From Botryococcus braunii (taxonomy: Eukaryota > Chlorophyta > Trebouxiophyceae), in NCBI GenBank assembly GCA_002005505.1, contig KV908463.1, forward strand, positions 273,700 to 308,699: 35,000 nt of DNA, in the 5' to 3' direction. Positions 22,001-35,000 of the stretch are shown here, one piece after another. Numbering within the stretch: position 1 is the first letter of the stretch; each line of letters begins with the position of its first letter. The notes below the pieces were generated by a model. The model saw only the letters and a program-made list of their open reading frames with translations, was not told where the DNA came from and did no database searches. A program made the position numbers and the translations under genes.

Positions 22001-23018
22001 ATACCTTTACACAACCTGCCCCCCCCCCCCCCAGGACATTGAACGAGGCCATACATCTTCGAAATACTTGCTGGCGAAACATGGAAACAAGTGCAAGAAG
22101 TGTAATGCTTCCACTTCCTTTGCAGATCGCTGGTGATGTTTTCCACTCCGGGACAGGAAGGGCCAAAGATCTCTATCGCTGAGAATAGCTCTTACCTTGT
22201 CATGCTCCAGTTTGTGAAAGATATCATAAGGTGATAAGTTTGAGTAAGACATTTTTCATTCTCCAGACTTTGCGGCTCCTACTTCTTGTCTTAATGTGTG
22301 TGTGGCTTCTTTTGTGTACAGAAATACCCTGGAACAGGCTGCAGATTCCCCATACAACTTGAGCTGCTGGAGCCCGCACACCTTATTCCTCTTGTGTACG
22401 CCTTTGCTTTGTGCTCAGTAAAACATTCCTTGACATGGGTACTTAGTGACCCTTCACAGAGTTTGGGTGATTGCCAAAGGCCTTGGCACAGCTCCTTGGC
22501 CAACACACAGTCGCAAAAAAAATATGATCCTGACACTCTGTTGTAGAAACAATCTGCACGTAGAGGTTTGTGTCGCAGCGAAAGGGTGCCTGTGTGCGAG
22601 TGCTCACCCCAAGCAAACCCAGAGATCTTACAGGGTCCTGGCCTGTGATGATTTATTGAGCTTTACAAACAAAATGGTACCAGTTGTGATCATAATGTAG
22701 GCAAGAAAGGTGCTCCTTAACCTGGTCAGCGCTCCTTGAGTAACTGCTTGTGGACCTGTACAGGGTGCCCCCTGATGAGTGGTGGGGCCCATCTTATGAC
22801 TTCAGAGGATTATCTACTGTTCAGGAGATGTCGAAAGTGGCAGCACAGGATGTCTCAGAAGGGAAGCCTTTTGACATCAATTCCCTCCTTAGCGGGCCCA
22901 ATGATCCTGATGCTTTCGACAAGTTGGGCGATACCCGGGTACAGTATCACACGCTTTCTTATGTTACCCTGAGACCAAAATGGAATTGCACACGTCCCCC
23001 ACGCATTTGCTTGCGCGT

Positions 23019-23056
<38 letters not shown>

Positions 23057-23123
23057 TCACACACTTCGACATGGACATTCACAGACGTGCGCGCTCACAC
23101 ACGTGCAATGGCATGTGTTCAGA

Positions 23124-23212
<89 letters not shown>

Positions 23213-23372
23213 GTGCACGCTCCCCCCTTCCTTATTCGCCACCCCTCCCTCAGTCTGTGTGGGGGTGTGCATGTGTTTTTTTGGGGGGTGGGGGGGGGGG
23301 GGGGGCTTAATGCCAACCGCACATGTGCCATGAGAGAGTGAGGCAAGAGAGAGCGCGTGCGCGCACGCACGC

Positions 23373-23434
<62 letters not shown>

Positions 23435-25031
23435 GCACGCACGCACGCACATACGCGGGGGCGGGCGCGCGCGCGCGCGCACACACACACACACACACGC
23501 GGAGAAAGAGGGGGGGGGGAGAGGAAGGGAGAGTGGGGTAAGTAGGACATAGAGGGAGAGGTGGGGAGGTGCGGTGAGGAAACATGGTTAAGGGGGTGTA
23601 TAGATCCACGTCAAAACTGGGAAATAAGCTCGCATGGTTAACATGTTCAAAGTGATAGCATGCTAATGCAAAATGCGTGTCTGATAAGTGTCTGATAGTG
23701 AATATCAACACGATTGCTGTATACACTGAATGTCTATGAGGGTTGACAAGAGCCGTGCAGACTATTGAAGTTCGATGCTGACAGCCCTGGGGCATGATGG
23801 AGTGTAGGACCTGATGTTGTCGTACGAGACACATGCAGATTTTCAGGACTTCCTCTCTGGGGTTTACGAAGATGCTGAATTTGAATATCTTCCACCGACT
23901 GAGGTCGACTACCTTGCCGCAAGTTTTGACTGATATGAAGAGATGGAATTTGTCTAACCCAATCTACTATTATTGGAGAACTGCATTCCATGATCCTTTG
24001 CAAAGCCGACGTTGCTTTCCGTTGATCTTTGATATTGCTGAGGACGGTTTGCTGCAGTGTCCTCTGGTTACCAGGTGCCATTGTCAAGTGTTACTGGGAG
24101 AGGTACATGGGGGGGCTTGATGATGGCAAGTGGTTTTTCACTGCCTATCCGGTTTTAGTGGCAGGTCCTCACAATATACCGCGGTCCTTCAACCTTCCAC
24201 ACTTATTCTTTCCTTTTCGTACGCGCATCCCTCCTCCCCACTAAACGGTTGTGACCGACTTGGCATACATATACGTGCTCAGTCAAGATAGATAGGAACT
24301 TGGTTACACGACTCTGTGCCTTGGCGTCAACCAAAAAGCCTCGAGAAGCCAGACTAATGCGGGCTTGTCCAAGCGCTTGAAAGCAAATTTGTGTGGCCTT
24401 CAGAACCCCATTATCTGGATGAGGCGAAAACTGTGCAGTCCGCATCACATGGTGGATTTACAAGAGCTACTCCTGCGGTTCTTGTGTCCCAAAACTCAAA
24501 GCAGGAAGCCCTCGCCTCTTGTTTGGTCTCAGTGAGAGCCCTTTTTCGAGTTGCCATAACTACATGACACGTATCCCACCTTGCCTGTTTGAAGTATTCC
24601 CCTTTCCTTCAATGGCCGTGCCATGAAAGAATCACTTCTGTCCGACTTGTTGTTTCCACTTGTCCTGGCCTTTACAACGTCAATAACGCTGATTCACTGT
24701 TTGTAGCCAATGTCAGCAATTTGGAGTTTTGATATGGCCTTCCAGCCGATACGGCGGCTGCATAGAAGAAGTTCAGGACGTAGAGTTGATGGGTGGCACA
24801 AGTTGGACTGTCCACATGGAAAACTTTGTATGGAGAACTTCATTTGATCAGCCACTGATGATTGATTAAAGGGGCTCGTGCATCAACCCCAAAGGTTGTT
24901 CCGTTCTGATTGGAGAAGAGTGGGACAGCCAAATTGCAAAATATGGCATCTACTCTGACGACATGCTCATCCCATGCCTGGATGTCGAGCAAAGCTACCT
25001 GGGTCGAAGGGTTCAACTTGCCTTGGCCTAG
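19022..25031 (+). CDS. S1 RNA-binding-domain protein, pTAC10-like, probably plastid
   Basis: Exons 1-7: 19022-19169, 19769-19990, 20417-20505, 20634-20737, 21556-21646, 22322-22395, 22764-22938. Less certain exons 8-11: 23847-23922, 24075-24157, 24717-24792, 24895-25031 (TAG). All joins are in phase, about 425 aa. Exon 1 is rich in S, T, R and A without acidic runs, like a chloroplast transit peptide. Exon 2 is acidic and ends DMEYWFTEPPG. Exons 4-5 form the S1 OB-fold: EEGMEFTGTVRRLMMTHG then VQIDIGAEFDGLIPV, and exons 5-6 add VRVRIHKKYP and CRFPIQLELLEP, recalling the KRDPYRFRFPLEL segment after the S1 domain of pTAC10, a subunit of the plastid-encoded polymerase complex. The C-terminal part (from 22764) matches nothing I know. 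The S1 domain is well supported; the pTAC10 link is moderate, because other plastid S1 proteins exist. Confidence 0.68.
20287..20329. repeat. Perfect hairpin, 20-bp stem with 3-base loop
   Basis: ATCCATCCTGGATGAGGTAC (20287-20306), loop CGA, and the exact reverse complement at 20310-20329. It lies in intron 2 of the S1-domain gene, about 90 bases before the exon 3 acceptor. Confidence 0.9.
20847..20881. repeat. G-rich run (G12-T-G7) in S1 gene intron
   Basis: A long G run broken by one T and followed by AGGGAGAGGG. The plus (coding) strand could form a G-quadruplex in the pre-mRNA. Confidence 0.85.
23020..23500. repeat. Microsatellite cluster in S1 gene intron 7
   Basis: CA (23020-23054), CT (23125-23209), a G-rich run broken by T (23281-23305), then a mosaic of CA and CG tracts (23355-23500). 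It makes up most of the intron between exons 7 and 8. Confidence 0.96.
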
Positions 25032-25049
25032 TGCTGAGGTCTTCTCTCC

Positions 25050-25110
25050 TGTGATCATTATTCGGTATTTCGCATACATATATTCAAAAAGGGGACAGCA
25101 TAGTGACTCA
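25050..25110 (-). pseudogene. Possible relic of the PARL terminal exon
   Basis: On the minus strand this reads LFEYMYAKYR, against LFGYMYTKYG in the real last exon of the rhomboid gene about 220 bp away. At base level ATACATATA and AAAAGGG blocks align with the true exon at about 25271-25295. The expected HLGG coding bases before it are disrupted. It lies between the S1 gene stop and the PARL stop. The match is short, so chance is not excluded. Confidence 0.35.
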
Positions 25111-25207
25111 GACATAGATCATGCACGAAAGCAGCAAGATTCCCGGGGCATTTAGCCCCAACTGGATCAGGAACAGGCTGTTTAAAGCCATCCGGACCTC
25201 GTGGAGT

Positions 25208-27729
<2,522 letters not shown>

Positions 27730-29701
27730 AACTGATTATGGCGTCGTCCCACAAGAGATTCTCGACGGCCTTTACCCTAGAAATGCTTAAATTGCAGCGA
27801 AAAGCTTGTTTTTAGAAAGAAAATGTGTGGGTAAAAAGTTTGCCGTTCACTGTACTTCAGTTGGGCCAATAAGGGAGTCCCTCCATAGACCGGTTGCGGC
27901 GAGCTACACGGAACTGTTTCATTTTGCTAATTTCCTTTACCGATCCTGCATTTTATGAGTAGGAATCCTTGTTACAATCCTTGTTACAAAGTCAACCCAG
28001 CTAGGAGAGTACAGTGAACATGTCACATACACGGGTCCCCTCAGGGACTCCCCTGCGAGGGAGTCGAAACCGGGTCGGTTTCCACGCCCCCCGGGCCTTG
28101 GCCCCCCTCTCTCTTCCCCTCTCTCCCCTCCCCCCCCCCCCGCCTCCCTCCCCCTCCCACCCCCTTTATCCCTCCCTCCTGCTTTCTCGCACCCCCTCCC
28201 CTGCCTCTTTTTTTCTCTCCGCTTTTGCTTGCACGCTCGCTCGCCCCCCTCCTCCCCTTCCCTCCTCCCTCACATGTGTTTACACATACGCGTGCAACCC
28301 ACCCACCCACCCACCCATGAGATATCATGTGAAGGGGCCAACCCTTTGCGGTTGTGCACCAAGCATGGTATCCCAGGGTTATCTTCACTTCATCGATGGG
28401 CTTGTGGCCCACATTCCCACACCTGCGTGGCCGCGTCTTGCAACAATGCCCTTACCTAATGCGGCTGTCTCCCTGGGTTGCTGTTGGCCTACTACTGTCT
28501 GTGTGTAGCCGGCTGGGTCTTGTGCGTGTCAGACTTGGGCCTTTCGTTCCACCTCATCTCCATTGCCTAATGGGGCTCAAGCCCTTTGCGTTGCGTAGAG
28601 CTCTCAATGGTCCGCAACGTTGTGGGGGTACCGGCCCAGACACGCGTCCCCTCTCCAGCTTTTCTTCAGGGTTTGAATTCCGGCCCTCATTGATGATACC
28701 TGGATGCAACAGGTTGTGCGTATTTGCACTTGGTTGGCGTCCCGATCGAGGGTCATCTCTTAGTCACGGTGGTTTGTGCTGATTCCTTAATGTGACTACC
28801 TGAGTGAGGGTGTAAAAGGAGGAACGACGGCTTGGAGGCCGGAGGCAGTCTCCGTGTATGAACAATGTATGCAGAGGCAGAAGGCAACAAAAAGTTAACT
28901 GCCCACAGATTCTGCCGTAGTTGGCCAACACAGCTTTGACCTTCTGTAAGCGCATGCTCCAATGACACTAGTCCTGTAGGGATGCAAGTCGAGTTATGCG
29001 ACTGCAACAAGCACGAACCACAAACTCATACTATCAATAGGGAATATTTGCTTGGCAATGCATACAATGTCATGTTATTTGGAGACGCGCTTCCCCAGAA
29101 TGGTCACTGTCCTCTGGCCAGAGACCAAACACCCCCATTGTTGAAATCTAGAAGTATTATCCTCTTTCAAGACATTTCCAACATTTTTGCACACCCTGGC
29201 CAACGTTCGGCTGTTTCTGACGTATTGTTAGGCCCAAAATGGTTTTCAAGACACCACCCATGACAGGTGCACACGCCCAGCGCGCAGTTTGTCGCATACT
29301 CGTGCATGTGAGTCATCTAGAAGAGACGTGAAGCGTATCTAAATCATATCCCGCAAGCCATACAAGCCCTATTACACAATTGATGACGCCCAAGACGCCA
29401 CCCACACACATGGTAAAATATAACAGGATTTCAAATCTGGGACGTCTTTACAACAGTTGAGGTTCATTTTGAAGTGAGCATACGGTGACACCTACTGCCT
29501 GCCTTCCATACTAAAAATCCCACTAAAAAACTTCAACAATTTGGACCGATTGCAATATCCCGCAAAACATTTCAAGATGCAAACCCACCACGACTGAAAC
29601 CCTTAGATTCGCCTTTGGGTTTGATGGCCCACTTTTGGGGCTGTTTCCTATTTTGCGCCAGAGGCAAAACTCCACCCTCACCTCACACGCGAATATTCAT
29701 C
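27730..29701. other. Spacer between PARL and the CCCH-methyltransferase gene
   Basis: I find no gene here. It contains the PARL promoter side, a C/T-rich stretch at 28095-28320 (coding-strand pyrimidine tract ending in four CCCA units), and open frames at 28354-28782 (plus) and 28982-29263 (plus) without splice context or motifs. A B-box-like string near 28670 (GGGTTTGAATTCC) has no matching A-box at tRNA spacing that I can see. Confidence 0.5.
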
Positions 29702-33939
<4,238 letters not shown>

Positions 33940-34089
33940 ATGGCCCCACGCTGTCGCCACATCCCCCAGCCTTCCCTCCGCCCAGGCCCCTTGGTTCCCT
34001 CAGAAGCCGATCCATAGTTCAAAGCACCCCATCCGTACTGCTCACTCCCTGAAATGAGGCAGTACATCCCCAGCACATGCCCCTCGAGA

Positions 34090-34137
34090 CAGGCGGTGCT
34101 GCTTACCTCACATGGTTGAGGTATGCAGCACCGCCTG
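34090..34137. repeat. Stem-loop upstream of the CCCH-methyltransferase gene
   Basis: CAGGCGGTGCTGC (34090-34102) pairs with GCAGCACCGCCTG (34125-34137); one T-T mismatch; TACCTCA (34104-34110) pairs with TGAGGTA (34117-34123); the loop is CATGGT. It lies about 150 bases upstream of the proposed start codon, so it may fall in the 5' untranslated region or promoter. Confidence 0.85.
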
Positions 34138-34219
34138 CATGTGACATTCAATGGTATGGCTCATCCAGATCGTATGCTTTCCTTAGAAAAATAATACAAA
34201 TATGTTATGTTACTTGTTA

Positions 34220-34745
34220 TTATTACCGTATATTTCTAAAAGTAATAAAAATAATGATATATAATAATTATATTATATGATTATTATTACTATATTTTTT
34301 CGAAATTATGAAAATAATAATAATATTATTATTATTAAAGCCCGTACCGGCCATAATCATTGTACATTATTCTTATTTTGAACATACGAAAAAGGCAGAT
34401 AATAATTAAAAACAATAAATAATCCGAAAAATATAGGCGGTAATTATTGAACATACCAAAATTCGGCTTCCGCATACTTTTAATTGTGTTTTAATTGCTA
34501 GTGTTTTCGCTGTAATCATGGAAATTTTACATCAATAGGACCCAAATTGCATCAAAGAACATTTCTAACCATCTCGTGACAGTTTCTGAACATTCCTGAC
34601 CCTCGGTATACGAGTGCTGCCCTCTGTACCTCCGGAAAATATAGGCCGTAATTATTGAACATGTCATTTGGCGAATTCCCGGATATTTTTTGAATTGAAA
34701 ACCCAGTTATTTTTCGTACAATAATTATGGCCAGTACGGTAATAA
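34220..34745. repeat. AT-rich repeat region with inverted and direct repeats
   Basis: An 11-bp inverted pair TTATTACCGTA / TACGGTAATAA bounds it (34220-34230 and 34735-34745). A longer pair (34342-34365 with 34716-34739) is inverted over 24 bases with two mismatches (CCGTACCGGCCATAATCATT side). Inside, about 31 bases are repeated directly with few differences (34424-34454 and 34632-34662, sharing GTAATTATTGAACAT). It looks like a decayed nonautonomous element or nested elements; no coding is seen. Confidence 0.6.
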
Positions 34746-35000
34746 CACGGGCGTGACTCAGCAAACAGAAAGTCTGTTCTGGAAAACCATGTCCCTAGTT
34801 TTCATATCTTGTTGATACTTTCATGTGGGAAACGCACTTGAGAGTGTCTCGCAAATCTCTCACCTCTTCCTGTGTGAGGCCTTCACCCTGCCCGCACACT
34901 CCCCTTCCCACTCATGTTCAGAAAGCAACACTGACATGGAACCGTGTTGCCTCATATGCGCGTGTGCGAGGCTAAATCTTGGTCGTAATGTGGCAGCATG
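34746..35000. other. Window end, no feature seen
   Basis: Ordinary-looking sequence with no open frame or repeat that I can support. Confidence 0.5.

Noticed and set aside
22007..22252. Minus-strand frame MSYSNLSPYDIFHKLEHDK followed by a GTAAGA donor, and an opposing plus-strand frame DIERGHTSSKYLLAKHG after a C14-AG acceptor
   Set aside because: Both lie in S1 intron 5. The plus frame does not fit the phase 0 to phase 0 gap between exons 5 and 6, and the minus frame has no partner exon. Worth a look if transcripts map here.
28660..28690. B-box-like GGGTTTGAATTCC, possible tRNA or SINE promoter
   Set aside because: Two differences from the consensus and no A-box or cloverleaf partner at suitable distance.
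28354..28782. 142-codon plus-strand open frame
   Set aside because: No ATG at its start, no motif, no splice context, in a composition-biased spacer.

Overview
This is a stretch of a eukaryotic nuclear genome. Genes are split by GT-AG introns, exons are short (38 to about 1,030 bases) and separated by introns of 0.08 to 1.2 kb, and there are no operons or bacterial signals. The gene content points to the green lineage (a green alga or a relative): a K+/H+ antiporter of the KEA4/5/6 type, an S1-domain protein with a probable transit peptide that resembles plastid pTAC10, and a PARL/RBL12-type mitochondrial rhomboid. The species cannot be fixed from the window alone. The other striking property is an extreme load of long dinucleotide repeats (TG/CA, GA/CT, TA, CG) and homopolymer runs, mostly inside introns.

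Layout, left to right. 1-2555: no gene I can support; one very long TG/AG/CG repeat. 2556-3857, minus: several exons of an unrecognised gene, joined in phase except for one frame break. 4324-12725, minus: an 11-exon KEA-type antiporter, predicted 633 aa, complete from signal peptide to stop; its largest introns carry long microsatellites, and one holds a 143-bp inverted-repeat element inside a TA tract. 12726-17067: repeats, a cluster of short perfect palindromes, two weak minus-strand exon candidates (one faintly like ribosomal protein uL30, one like the N-terminus of a GNAT enzyme). 17068-17812, minus: a small GNAT-family acetyltransferase. 17874-18167, plus: a possible 54-aa protein, head to head with the GNAT gene. 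19022-25031, plus: the S1-domain gene, 11 predicted exons. 25208-27729, minus: PARL-type rhomboid protease, 5 exons, 351 aa, complete. 27730-29701: pyrimidine-rich and otherwise featureless. 29702-33939, minus: a 712-aa protein joining a CCCH zinc finger to a SAM-dependent methyltransferase domain of the PCC-motif (Methyltransf_32-like) kind. 33940-35000: a stem-loop upstream of that gene, then an AT-rich repeat region.

The genes do not form one pathway. Two products are predicted for organelles (PARL for mitochondria, the S1 protein for the plastid), one for endomembranes (KEA), and the CCCH-methyltransferase probably acts on RNA or protein in the cytosol or nucleus. All gene models were built by hand from splice-site phase and recalled family features; transcripts would settle the weak ones.
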